From Planococcus salinarum (GTDB lineage Bacteria; Bacillota; Bacilli; Bacillales_A; Planococcaceae), in assembly GCF_007004625.1 (NCBI RefSeq), contig NZ_VIFV01000004.1, forward strand, positions 1-64,000: a stretch of 64,000 nt of DNA, read 5' to 3'. The notes beneath the pieces are model-generated. The model was given only the letters and a program-made list of their open reading frames with translations. It made no database searches and was not told the origin of the DNA. Below are positions 44,371-52,420 of this stretch, in pieces. Position 1 is the first letter of the stretch. Each line of letters opens with the position of its first letter. Made by a program: the position numbers and the translations under genes.

Positions 44371-44610
44371 TTGAAAAAATTAGTATTGATGCTACTCGTT
44401 TTGCTTTGGCTGATTTCAGGCTGCCGGGAAATTTCTGAAACTGCGCCGCAACCGGAAAAGCAAAATGATCCGGATGAAAAATCGGTGGAGGCCCTATTAA
44501 AAGTGCATAAGGCAGTAAGTACAAACGGAAATGAAATTGCAGAATGCCCTGGACCATTGATGGTCCAGGGCGTTCGATGTCAGCGTTGCTTTTCGATCAG
44601 TTCGAGATAA
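44371..44610 (+). CDS. Short putative lipoprotein
   Basis: The 79-residue product has a signal peptide with lipobox LISGC (Cys near residue 18) and an acidic, proline-containing tail (ETAPQPEKQNDPDEKSVEAL). TTG 44371 follows GAGGGAGTG. The last 25 codons run through a 26-base hairpin (44545-44570) and overlap the 3' end of the convergent DUF3219 gene, so the natural C-terminus may have been lost; a truncated lipoprotein is possible. I do not recognise the family. Confidence 0.45.
   Translation: MKKLVLMLLVLLWLISGCREISETAPQPEKQNDPDEKSVEALLKVHKAVSTNGNEIAECPGPLMVQGVRCQRCFSISSR
44545..44570. other. Perfect 11-bp hairpin at convergent gene ends
   Basis: GCCCTGGACCA and TGGTCCAGGGC flank TTGA. No T-run follows on either strand, so it may be a poor terminator or an RNA processing/stability element. 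Confidence 0.5.
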
Positions 44611-44882
44611 TAATCTGCAACTTGGCCTTCTTTGTATAAATCCGTACGATCGGTCGCATAATTATGAATAGTGGCAGGAAACTCCAGGTTCAGTTCAGGC
44701 ACGCAAACCTGAAAGTCATTTTTATACAGCAGAACAGCCGTATCGTGGTATTGTTCGCTGCTCACAACAAAGGAAAAGGAGATTTTCACCACGTCCTCCT
44801 CTGTGACCGATGCTTTCAGAAGTTCTTTTTTGAAACCTTGAGCGTGTATCTGCTTCTCATCAATCCAAACTATAGTCTCCAC
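44580..44882 (-). CDS. DUF3219 family protein (YkvR-like)
   Basis: The 100-residue protein matches the YkvR/DUF3219 pattern: ISFSFVVSSEQYHDTAVLLY near residue 34, FQVCVPELNLEFPATIHNYA near 57 and TDLYKEGQVADYYLELIE near 80. These are small beta-rich cytosolic proteins of unknown function. The start is GTG 44882 with AAAGGCGG upstream. It neighbours a YkvI homologue, as in B. subtilis where ykvI and ykvR lie close together. Its 3' end overlaps the convergent lipoprotein frame by 31 bp. Confidence 0.82.
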   Translation of the reverse strand: METIVWIDEKQIHAQGFKKELLKASVTEEDVVKISFSFVVSSEQYHDTAVLLYKNDFQVCVPELNLEFPATIHNYATDRTDLYKEGQVADYYLELIEKQR

Positions 44883-44928
44883 AGGGAAAACCGCCTTTCA
44901 AAAATTATTTAATATGACTTTACCATGA

Positions 44929-44964
44929 AAAAACCGTCAAACCCTTAGGGAAGGGTTTGACGGT
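44929..44964 (-). terminator. Terminator of the YkvI-like gene
   Basis: AAACCGTCAAACCC/GGGTTTGACGGT with TTTTTT on the minus strand. Confidence 0.9.
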
Positions 44965-44970
44965 CCGTTG

Positions 44971-46032
44971 TTATGCTGAAGCTTTTTTATTGCGTGCGTA
45001 TCGGATGTTTGCCACAAAGAGGCTGACAACAAGGAACATCCCAAGTAATCCGATGATTGGATAGAATTCGCTTACGAGTTCGGTGAATCCTCTGAAGCTT
45101 AACAAATATGCGAGCGTGACAACGGTTACGACAGTGATTTTGAAACGCTTGGTATTCAGATCTGCAAAGCGGGCTGTAAACGAAAACAGCATGCTTACTG
45201 CCGTGTTGTAAATCATGGCAAACAAGATTAACGAAATGAAGATTCCGAGGATCGGTGAAATGTCATTGGCCATCTGAAGAATGGGCATATCCGAGTTGCC
45301 GACTTGGTCGACAGTCGAAAAAATGGCCAAATGGCTGAGAATGATCAGGACCCCAAGTCCGAGACCGCCAATAAAACCGCCGCGTGCAGCGATTTTCTCA
45401 TCCTTTTCGACACCCCCCATGACAATTGCCATGGAAGCACCGACCGCTATATTGAAAGACACATAATTGATTGCCGAATAGAACCAATTGGATAAAGCGG
45501 AATCCTGCTCTTTGGCGATTGGTTCAAGCGCTGCAAAAGAAGCATCCATCGTCAGTAGACTGTATAAGGCAAGGCCGATGACCATGACCACCAGAAATGG
45601 TGTTATGCTGCCGATGATGGCGATAATTTTTTGCACATTGAGCATAATTGTCGCCATGACGATCAAAGCCATCACAGTATTTCCAAGCACAGCCGGTAAG
45701 CCGAATTGCTGGGAAAAGATGGAACCCGCGCCGGCTATCATCACCACGCCGACACCGAATAATGTCAGAATGATAATGGCATCCATGATAAATCCGCCGA
45801 TCTTCCCGCCGATGCCATAAACGGCCTCTTTATGGGAAGTGGTTTGCATGCGGCTGCCGAGTCTTGTCAAACTCATTCCCATATAAGCGAAAAGAGCAGT
45901 CGCTAAAATGGCCGCCAATGTACCAAGGTGACCAAAGCTCGTAAAATACTGAAGGATTTCCTGACCGGACGCAAAACCTGCACCGACGATAATACCGATA
46001 AACGCACTGCCCATTTTTAAACTTTTCTTCAT
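44971..46032 (-). CDS. YkvI-type membrane transporter
   Basis: The 353-residue protein has about ten helices and starts with the unwound-helix motif SAFIGIIVGAGFASGQEILQ, typical of APC/LeuT-fold transporters (GAGFASGQE), followed by YGIGGKIGGFIMDAIIIL near residue 72. It matches the YkvI family; the substrate is unknown, possibly an amino acid or branched compound. GGAGG precedes its ATG. It is monocistronic. Confidence 0.86.
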   Translation of the reverse strand: MKKSLKMGSAFIGIIVGAGFASGQEILQYFTSFGHLGTLAAILATALFAYMGMSLTRLGSRMQTTSHKEAVYGIGGKIGGFIMDAIIILTLFGVGVVMIAGAGSIFSQQFGLPAVLGNTVMALIVMATIMLNVQKIIAIIGSITPFLVVMVIGLALYSLLTMDASFAALEPIAKEQDSALSNWFYSAINYVSFNIAVGASMAIVMGGVEKDEKIAARGGFIGGLGLGVLIILSHLAIFSTVDQVGNSDMPILQMANDISPILGIFISLILFAMIYNTAVSMLFSFTARFADLNTKRFKITVVTVVTLAYLLSFRGFTELVSEFYPIIGLLGMFLVVSLFVANIRYARNKKASA

Positions 46033-46185
46033 GATGTACCTCCTGGTGTATTCAAACTCGAAATTAAAACTTATGTAAATATAGCAATAAAATAGCGTTA
46101 TGACAAAATTTAATCCATAATACTCAATTATTTTTTTGAAAAAGTTATTGTAAAAACATTAAAGTTGCTGAAGCACAGGTACAAA

Positions 46186-46222
46186 AAAAGGCTGATGCCG
46201 GAAAACTGGCATCAACCTTTTG
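46186..46222 (-). terminator. YflT-like gene terminator
   Basis: AAAAGG(T/C)TGATGCC pairs with GGCATCA(A/G)CCTTTT, T-run on the minus strand. Confidence 0.83.
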
Positions 46223-46236
46223 GTTTAGTATAGGGC

Positions 46237-46563
46237 TCAGTGGTTTTTATTTGCGATAATTACTAATTTGCCTTTATCAAGTTCTTCTTCATAATCTTCT
46301 GCTTCCTGCTTTGTCAGCCCGGCGCCTTCCATTTTAGCTCGCAATTCGTCGCCGCGGGAACTCGTCATGTTTTTCATGCTGTTCAGGAAGCCTTGCTCTT
46401 TCATGCCGACACTTTCTGTGTCAAGGGCATCAGAGACATCCTTCTGGCGTTTTTTATCATGCGCGAAGACGAAAATGTCGTCATGGGTGAATCCTTGGGT
46501 TTCGAGTTTTTCAATTTCCGCTTTTGCCTGCAATGCGTTCTCAACTGTCATTTTAATAGTCAA
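46237..46563 (-). CDS. General stress protein, YflT-type
   Basis: The 108-residue protein (VENALQAKAEIEKLETQGFT, DDIFVFAHDKKRQKDVSDAL, ELRAKMEGAGLTKQEAEDYE, DKGKLVIIANKNH) fits the heat-induced stress protein YflT family, small proteins under SigB in B. subtilis. The start is TTG 46563, 6 bp after AGGAGGG, four codons before an internal ATG. A SigB-like promoter lies upstream. Function is unknown. Confidence 0.85.
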   Translation of the reverse strand: MTIKMTVENALQAKAEIEKLETQGFTHDDIFVFAHDKKRQKDVSDALDTESVGMKEQGFLNSMKNMTSSRGDELRAKMEGAGLTKQEAEDYEEELDKGKLVIIANKNH

Positions 46564-46598
46564 AATAATCCCTCCTATTTTTTCTATCCACATGTTCT

Positions 46599-46624
46599 TT
46601 ACCACTTAACCCCTTTGCTTAAAC
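46599..46624 (-). promoter_or_regulatory. SigB-like promoter of the YflT gene
   Basis: On the minus strand GTTTAA (46624-46619), 14 bp, TGGTAA (46604-46599); the -35 is perfect and the -10 matches 4 of 6. Confidence 0.45.
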
Positions 46625-46684
46625 AAGTAAGGGCTTGTGTATTGAGGTATACTGAAGAAAATCCCGCGAACAGGAGTGTTGAAT

Positions 46685-47419
46685 GTGAACATCACAACGA
46701 TCGGAGTTTGGGGCGGCTACCCCAAAAAAAATGAAGCGACCTCATCATTTTTCATTGAACAGGACGGCTTTCGCTGTTTGATCGACTGCGGAAGCGGCGT
46801 GCTGGCCGCCGTACAGAACTACACGGAATTGCGTAAGCTGGATGCAGTCATCATCACCCACTATCATCCTGATCATATAGCGGACATCGGAGTTCTTCAG
46901 CATGCGGCGATGGTAGGGATGCAATTGAAGGAATGGAACACGCCTTTGCCAATTTATGGCCATAATCGTGATGCCACCGGTTTCGAGAACCTTTCCTACA
47001 AAGGCGTCACAGAAGGACGGGAGCTGCATGTTTCTGAACCAGTCCGCATTGGGCCGTGGGAAGTCTCATTTTGCGAGACGGTGCATCCGGTTTATTGTCT
47101 GGCGCTGAAATTCACTGCGAATGGCAAATCGGCTGTTTTTACTGCTGACACTGCCTGGAAAGAAGAACTCGTCGATTTTGCGGCGGGCGCTGATTTCATC
47201 GCGGCAGAATCGAATCTGTATGAAAAATATTTGGGCATTATCCAAGGGCATATGAGCGGACGGCAGGCCGGAGAACTTGCAGCCAGAGCCGATGTGAAGC
47301 AAATGGTGTTGACGCATCTGCCGCAATATGGAGAACTCGGGGAAATTTTGGCCTCTGCAAAAACTGCCTTTTCGGGACCTGTTGAGTTTGCTGAAATCGG
47401 AAAAACGTATCGGATTTGA
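46685..47419 (+). CDS. MBL-fold metallohydrolase (YhfI-like)
   Basis: The 244-residue metallo-beta-lactamase-fold protein shows TTIGVWGGYPKKNEATSSFF at the start, the metal motif ITHYHPDHIADIG near residue 57 (HxHxDH with Tyr), ETVHPVYCLALKF near 134, FTADTAWKE near 155 and LTHLPQYGE near 203. These match YhfI and RNase Z-related hydrolases; substrate unknown. GTG 46685 is 8 bp after AGGAG and is preferred over GTG 46676. It diverges from the YflT gene. Confidence 0.86.
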   Translation: MNITTIGVWGGYPKKNEATSSFFIEQDGFRCLIDCGSGVLAAVQNYTELRKLDAVIITHYHPDHIADIGVLQHAAMVGMQLKEWNTPLPIYGHNRDATGFENLSYKGVTEGRELHVSEPVRIGPWEVSFCETVHPVYCLALKFTANGKSAVFTADTAWKEELVDFAAGADFIAAESNLYEKYLGIIQGHMSGRQAGELAARADVKQMVLTHLPQYGELGEILASAKTAFSGPVEFAEIGKTYRI

Positions 47420-47540
47420 ATGTGTTAACGCTTCAGATATGGATCATCGCCTTCTCTCTTTAAAAAAATATGGCCGGACAGGTGTTTTCGTTCTCATTAA
47501 TGGGAAGTTAGTAATATAGAAGGTATTGAAGGGAGTTTGA

Positions 47541-48533
47541 ATGAGAATGAGGGAATTATTCGGCCTGATGAAATTTGGAGCCAAATCAGCGTTATGGGCA
47601 GCAATTATAAATACAGTTCTTGGCATTATTAAAACCGCTGCTTATTTGATTACAGGAAACGTGGCAATGTTTGCTGAAATGATGCACAGTTTCGGTGATG
47701 CGGCCAACCAATTTTTCGTGTTTATCGGTTCGGGACTCAGCAAAAAAAGTCCGACGAAACGATTTCCGGGAGGCTTCGGCCGACTGGTGAATCTTGTGCT
47801 GCTTGGAGCCGTGCTGATTGTCGGAATCCTGGCCTATGAAACAATTGTGGAAGGAATCCATCATATCCAATCTGGTGTTCATTCTGAAGACTGGTTCTGG
47901 TTGAATGTTGGAGTTCTGGGCATAGCGATTGTACTTGAATTATTCGTTTTGCATAAAGCCATGAAAGAAATAACGCATCACATCCCGAAAGAACAAACAA
48001 AAGGATTGAAAATCGTTCCGTTATCCTTCAAACATGTAAAATCCGCCAATCCTGCCACAAAGCTTGTGTTCCTTGAAGACCTTGTCGCAGTCGGTGGTGC
48101 TGTACTGGCACTTATTGCAATTGTTATTGCCACCTTTACTCCGTTCCACAGCGCGACTGGCTATGCGTCGGTCATCATCGGACTGATGCTGGTCGTTGTA
48201 GTAGGGCGCATTTTCCTTGATAATTCCGCCGGTGTGCTTGGTGTTGCGGATTTGGATATGGAAGAGCGCATGGGTGAAGAAATCATGAAGCACCCAAAAA
48301 TCAATGATATCCAGACTATTGACGTAATCCGGGAGGGTGATGATCTCCACGTGGAATTGAAAGTGGAAGTCGAACCGGGTATGACCATTCAGGAAGCGGA
48401 CAAAATCCGTGAATATATTAAGGGGGAAATCGATAAACGGGTCCCGAATGTCACGGACGTCATTATCGAATTCGACCAGGACGATAACGTCACCCACTGG
48501 AAAAAAATAACGAAGGTTAAACCTGTCGAGTAA
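47541..48533 (+). CDS. Cation diffusion facilitator family transporter
   Basis: The 330-residue CDF protein has helix II ligands in EMMHSFGDAANQFFVFIGS near residue 48 (HSxxD with a following N), the basic loop KKSPTKRFPGGFGRLVNLVL, and helix V with AVGGAVLALIAIVIA near 181 (metal-site Asp in LEDLVAVGG), plus a cytosolic C-terminal domain with DIQTIDVIREGDDLHVELKV. It should export Zn, Mn or Fe against protons. AAGGGAG precedes ATG 47541. It stands alone. Confidence 0.87.
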   Translation: MRMRELFGLMKFGAKSALWAAIINTVLGIIKTAAYLITGNVAMFAEMMHSFGDAANQFFVFIGSGLSKKSPTKRFPGGFGRLVNLVLLGAVLIVGILAYETIVEGIHHIQSGVHSEDWFWLNVGVLGIAIVLELFVLHKAMKEITHHIPKEQTKGLKIVPLSFKHVKSANPATKLVFLEDLVAVGGAVLALIAIVIATFTPFHSATGYASVIIGLMLVVVVGRIFLDNSAGVLGVADLDMEERMGEEIMKHPKINDIQTIDVIREGDDLHVELKVEVEPGMTIQEADKIREYIKGEIDKRVPNVTDVIIEFDQDDNVTHWKKITKVKPVE

Positions 48534-48581
48534 GCAGAAAGTGAACGGCTCTATTCAAGCAAATTGATTGGAGGGATTGTG

Positions 48582-49226
48582 ATGAAAATCGGTATCATAG
48601 GTGCAACCGGGAAAGCGGGAAGCCTGATTTTAAAGGAAGCGAAATTCAGAGGGCATGAAGTTACAGCCATCGTGCGAAATTCACAGAAACTCCAGGAGGA
48701 AGAAGATGTGGCAGTTTTGGAAAAGGATATATTCGACCTCGATTCCAATGATCTGAAACAATTCGATATCGTCGTCAATGCTTTTGGTGTTCCTCCCGAA
48801 AAAGCGGAACAGCATGCAGAGGCCGGCCGTTCGCTGATCAAAGCGCTGAAAGGGGCAGAAAATACGAGGCTTCTGGTAGTCGGTGGAGCAGGCAGCCTGT
48901 TCGTCGACGAAGCGAAAACCACACGATTGAATGAAACTCCGGAATTTCCGGCAGCTTTTAAAGCCATTGCTTTAAACCAGTCCCAAAATTTGGCTGACCT
49001 GGAACAGTCGGAAGGGATCCAATGGACATTCCTGAGCCCTGCGGCATTTTTTGATCCTGAAGGCACGCGGACTGGAAAATACCAAATCGGTGAAGATGCT
49101 TTTCTGGTGAACAGGAAAGGCAAGAGCTATATAAGTTATAAAGATTACGCCATCGCTATGGTTGATGAGATCGAAAACGGCTGGCACATCAATAAACGTT
49201 TCACGGTAGTTGCGGAAAAAGGATGA
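48582..49226 (+). CDS. NAD(P)-binding oxidoreductase (YwnB-like NmrA/SDR)
   Basis: The 214-residue protein opens with MKIGIIGATGKAGSLILKEA (GATGxxG), EVTAIVRNSQKL, and carries LLVVGGAGSLFVD near residue 103 and WTFLSPAAFFDPEGTRTGKY near 148. It belongs to the atypical SDR/NADH-flavin reductase group such as YwnB; substrate unknown. TTGGAGGG before ATG 48582 excludes the six-codon longer frame. It ends at a terminator. Confidence 0.85.
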   Translation: MKIGIIGATGKAGSLILKEAKFRGHEVTAIVRNSQKLQEEEDVAVLEKDIFDLDSNDLKQFDIVVNAFGVPPEKAEQHAEAGRSLIKALKGAENTRLLVVGGAGSLFVDEAKTTRLNETPEFPAAFKAIALNQSQNLADLEQSEGIQWTFLSPAAFFDPEGTRTGKYQIGEDAFLVNRKGKSYISYKDYAIAMVDEIENGWHINKRFTVVAEKG

Positions 49227-49232
49227 TAAAGG

Positions 49233-49272
49233 AAAACCGTTAGGCGAAGAAGTTTTCGTCTAACGGTTTTTT
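49233..49272 (+). terminator. Terminator of the YwnB-like gene
   Basis: AAAACCGTTAGGCGAA/TTCGTCTAACGGTTTT plus TT. Confidence 0.9.
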
Positions 49273-49276
49273 CCGG

Positions 49277-49720
49277 TGTCCAGACTCCAGCGCCTAGCTC
49301 TTCGGGTCATAAGTCAACCCAGCTGCGTGGCAAAGAGCGCCACTTCGCTGGTTCGCCTTATGCCTTTCAGAGCTGGACAGGCACTTCCGCTTTTCGGTTT
49401 TGTCCAGACTCCAACGGCCAACTCCTCGGACTTAAGCTGTCCTTCCTATGCGGCAAAGAACGCCGCATAGGAAGTTTATCAAAACCAAATGCTCCTGCAT
49501 CGCTGCGCTAGCTTCGTCGCAAAGAGATGGCCCAAATTCCATTTGATCCATCTCTTGCCTGTCGGAGCTGAACGGCCGTTTCCGCTTTTCTTTATTGTCC
49601 AGACTCCAGCGCCCAGATTCTCGGGTCATAAGCCACTCCAGCTATGCGGCACAGACCGCCGCTTCGCCGGAATGTCTTATGCCTTTCGAATCTAAATGGG
49701 CGCTTCCGCTTTTCTTTATT
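49277..49720. repeat. Cluster of three tandem TGTCCAGACTCC intergenic repeats
   Basis: Copies start at 49277, 49401 and 49596, each running from TGTCCAGACTCCA(G/A)CG to (G/C)CTTCCGCTTTTC. Copies 1 and 3 are about 125 bp and share CGGGTCATAAG and CTTATGCCTTTC. Copy 2 is about 195 bp because it carries the GCATCGCTGCGCTAGCTTCG block also found at 14290. Arms GGCGC/GCGCC could fold into a cruciform. These 535 gene-free bases (49274-49808) contain nothing else supportable. Confidence 0.8.
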
Positions 49721-49808
49721 GCCACTAAACGTTCACCTTCATCTCTTCAATCCATAAACGAATCATGTATAATGAATTGAAACTTGAAGGTAAAGGTGGG
49801 TAAACACG

Positions 49809-50072
49809 ATGGAATTTCTTTATTTTCCGGAAGATAAATCAGAGTACATCCCAGGCATCATTTCCATAATTGTTATCTTCATTCTGTCGATGCTGATAAT
49901 CTGGCTGCTGGTCAGAGCTTCAAAGAAACAAGTTAAGCAATTGGAAGATCAGGGATATTCGGTTAATTACGAAATAAAAAACAGCGAAAAACCGCTGAAC
50001 ATAGATGAGAAGCCGGAGAAAGATGAAGTGGAAGATACTTCTGGAGATCGAAACGGCAAGAAGGGGTCCTGA
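49809..50072 (+). CDS. Small single-pass membrane protein
   Basis: The 87-residue protein has one strong helix (GIISIIVIFILSMLIIWLLV, about 15-34) followed by a basic stretch (RASKKQVKQLE) and an acidic tail ending GKKGS. Positive-inside suggests the C-terminal tail is cytoplasmic. AAAGGTGGG lies before the ATG. No family is recognised. It is followed by a permease pseudogene. Confidence 0.65.
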   Translation: MEFLYFPEDKSEYIPGIISIIVIFILSMLIIWLLVRASKKQVKQLEDQGYSVNYEIKNSEKPLNIDEKPEKDEVEDTSGDRNGKKGS

Positions 50073-50157
50073 CAAAATTCAGGGCTTCTTTTTGTTGTTG
50101 CCAAAAAAGTACATACTGATACGGCATCATCATTATTGAAGAATTGGAGATTTACAT

Positions 50158-50409
50158 ATGTTGAAAAATCTTTTTGGCGGTCTGCAATGGGCCGTTTTCC
50201 TTTTGGCTTCGTCCATTGCAGCCCCGATTGCCATCGCAAATGTTTACGGAAGCCGTGCCGTTCGACAGTGAGACTTTTATCTCGCTGCCTGAAATGCTGG
50301 TCTTCGGGCCTGTCATCTGGGATCGACCTTGTCGAACGGCTTGATCACGGGAACGATTATCGCGATTATTCTTGAACAGGCGCTGATCTGGAGAAAGAAA
50401 AAGAGGTGA
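50158..50409 (+). pseudogene. Collapsed xanthine/uracil permease gene
   Basis: After GGAGATTTACAT, ATG 50158 opens FGGLQWAVFLLASSIAAPIA, the N-terminus of nucleobase:cation symporters, which stops at TGA after 37 codons. A second frame then gives SETFISLPEMLVFGPVIW, and a third gives LSNGLITGTIIAIILEQALI followed by WRKKKR and TGA (50407-50409), the typical C-terminal end of the same family. Roughly 350 central residues are missing and there are at least two frame changes, so this is a decayed, internally deleted gene. Confidence 0.75.
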
Positions 50410-50410
50410 C

Positions 50411-50452
50411 AAAAAACGTGCCACATCGAATAGATGCGGCACGCTTTTTTAT
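50411..50452. terminator. Bidirectional terminator, overlaps pepF stop
   Basis: AAAACGTGCC(A)CATC/GATGCGGCACG(C)TTTT with A/T runs on both sides; pepF's stop TTA complement is at 50449-50451. Confidence 0.85.
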
Positions 50453-52281
50453 TTTGAAGAATTGGTGGTGACTTCGCCTTCAATTTCTTCTGTCAGTTTT
50501 TCCAGTTCATCGATCAGGTCGCCGATGTACGCGATGGTGTCGCGCAGCGGCTGGTCGGTTGTGATGTCGATGCCTGCCATTTTCGACAGTTCGACCGGTG
50601 ATTTGGTGCCGCCGGCTTTCAAGACTTCGAGCCATTCGTCGACAGCGGGCTGGCCCTCGTCAAGGATGCGTTTTGATACTTGTGTTGAAATGGTCAGACC
50701 GGCACTGTAGGTGTACGGATACAAGCCCATGTAATAATGCGGCTGGCGCATCCAGGTAAGCTCGGCGCCGTCGTTGATTTCAACGGCATCGCCCCAGAAT
50801 TCTTCGAGCACGCCGCGTTTCAGATTGTTAAGAATACCCGCATTGACGCTTTGACCCGAATCGATGCGCTCATATACCTTGCGCTGATAAGCTGCTTCGA
50901 GAAGGTGCGTCACGAAATTATGGTAATACGTGCGGGCCACAATCGATGAAATGACCCAGCGTTTGAATTTTGGATCTTTCGAATTCTCCAACAGGTGGTT
51001 GGCCATCAGCATTTCATTCATCGTTGAAGGGGCTTCGATAAAGTAAAGCGATGGACGCGCATTGAAGATATTCTGAGCACGGTTTGCGTTGTAAAAATGG
51101 CCCGCATGGCCAAGTTCATGCGCCAGCACAAACACTTCGTTCATCCGGCCGGTCCATGAGATCAGGATATACGGATGGTCGCCGTAAGGACTCGAACAGA
51201 AAGCACCCGTCGATTTGCCTTTATTCTGTGCGAAATCGATCCAGCGTTCCGAGTAGGAGCGTTCAATCATTTCGAGATAATCTTCGCCCATGATTCCGAG
51301 CGCATCGTTGACGTATTTCTTGGAGTCTTCCACCGTGATTTCCGGCTCGTATGTTGGGTCCAGCGAAATCTTCAAATCCGCAAATGTCATCTTCTCCAGG
51401 CCGTGCGCTTTTTGCAGCAATTTTGCGTATTTGCGCATATGCGGCGCCAATTCGCTGGTAATCAAATCGATTTGGCGGTTATACAGCGAACGGTCCACTT
51501 CCTGGTTGAACAGTAGATAGTCAAAAATCGAATCATAGCCACGCAGATCGGAAGTCGTTTTTTCCGTCTGCAGCTGCATATCGTAGGTTTTCGCAGTTGT
51601 ATGCTGATAATCTTTTAATTTCTTCGAAAATGCGTCAAAGGCTGCGCGGCGCTTGGCTGTATCCGTTTCCGCTTCCCAGTCGCCTTCAAACGATACATAG
51701 CTCAGCGGATAGCTTTTGCCGTCCACTTCAAAGTCATCGAATGACATATCCACCATTTTCGTCGTATTGTAGAGGCCATATGGAGCGTTGAATGTCGATG
51801 AATAAGCTGCCAGTGTCTTTTCAACTTCCGGATGCAATTGGTATTGCTTTTTGCGGATCAATTTCTCCAAATAGACTTTGAATTCTTCGGACTCCTTCAT
51901 CGCCTGTTGGAGTGTCTCTTCCGGCAAGGCCAATAATTCGCTCGTCACGAAGGACAGCTTGCTGTTGACTTTGGCGGCAGCTGAACCGAATTTGCTCGCC
52001 AGCATCTGTGCTTCGTCGTCTGTCTGATCCGTGCTGAGTTTCAGGCTGGCGTATGTACCGACTGGAACAAATTTTTCATTTATTTCAGCGTAGGCTTGCA
52101 ATAATTCATTGACTGAAACCGAAATTCCTGTGTTTCCTTTGAAGTGCGATTCGAACGTTTCCACATCTTTTTCCAGAGAAGAAAGGGCTGTGTGGAAAGC
52201 CTCGTCTGATGCGAATAAAGAATTCAAATCCCATGTTTCTTCACTGTTTATTTCCGAACGTGCAGGCATGCTCTTGACCAT
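50449..52281 (-). CDS. pepF: Oligoendopeptidase F (M3 metallopeptidase)
   Basis: The 610-residue cytosolic peptidase has the zinc motif LAHELGHAGHFYNANRAQN near residue 389 (HExxH with downstream Glu in FIEAPSTMNEMLMANHLLEN near 416), an N-terminal helical region (ETWDLNSLFASDEAFHTALS) and the usual final GIDITTDQPLRDTIAYIGDL. It matches PepF length (about 600). It degrades short peptides. AAGGAGAGA precedes its ATG. The upstream region is shared with a divergent predicted RNA. Confidence 0.93.
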   Translation of the reverse strand: MVKSMPARSEINSEETWDLNSLFASDEAFHTALSSLEKDVETFESHFKGNTGISVSVNELLQAYAEINEKFVPVGTYASLKLSTDQTDDEAQMLASKFGSAAAKVNSKLSFVTSELLALPEETLQQAMKESEEFKVYLEKLIRKKQYQLHPEVEKTLAAYSSTFNAPYGLYNTTKMVDMSFDDFEVDGKSYPLSYVSFEGDWEAETDTAKRRAAFDAFSKKLKDYQHTTAKTYDMQLQTEKTTSDLRGYDSIFDYLLFNQEVDRSLYNRQIDLITSELAPHMRKYAKLLQKAHGLEKMTFADLKISLDPTYEPEITVEDSKKYVNDALGIMGEDYLEMIERSYSERWIDFAQNKGKSTGAFCSSPYGDHPYILISWTGRMNEVFVLAHELGHAGHFYNANRAQNIFNARPSLYFIEAPSTMNEMLMANHLLENSKDPKFKRWVISSIVARTYYHNFVTHLLEAAYQRKVYERIDSGQSVNAGILNNLKRGVLEEFWGDAVEINDGAELTWMRQPHYYMGLYPYTYSAGLTISTQVSKRILDEGQPAVDEWLEVLKAGGTKSPVELSKMAGIDITTDQPLRDTIAYIGDLIDELEKLTEEIEGEVTTNSSK

Positions 52282-52407
52282 TTATCTCTCTCCTTAAATT
52301 ACGGTTATCGAACTATTTCCAGTATAGCGGGCAACCGGAAAAAAGTAAAAATAATTTATCAAATTAATTAAAAAATTCGCATAAATAATGTTTAAAAAAG
52401 CAGGTTT

Positions 52408-52417
52408 GTGGTATACT
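52408..52417 (+). promoter_or_regulatory. Extended -10 promoter of the predicted RNA
   Basis: TGG-TATACT with the -10 at 52412-52417; the -35 region (TGTTTA 17 bp upstream) is weak, consistent with an extended -10 promoter. Confidence 0.5.
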
Positions 52418-52420
52418 ATG

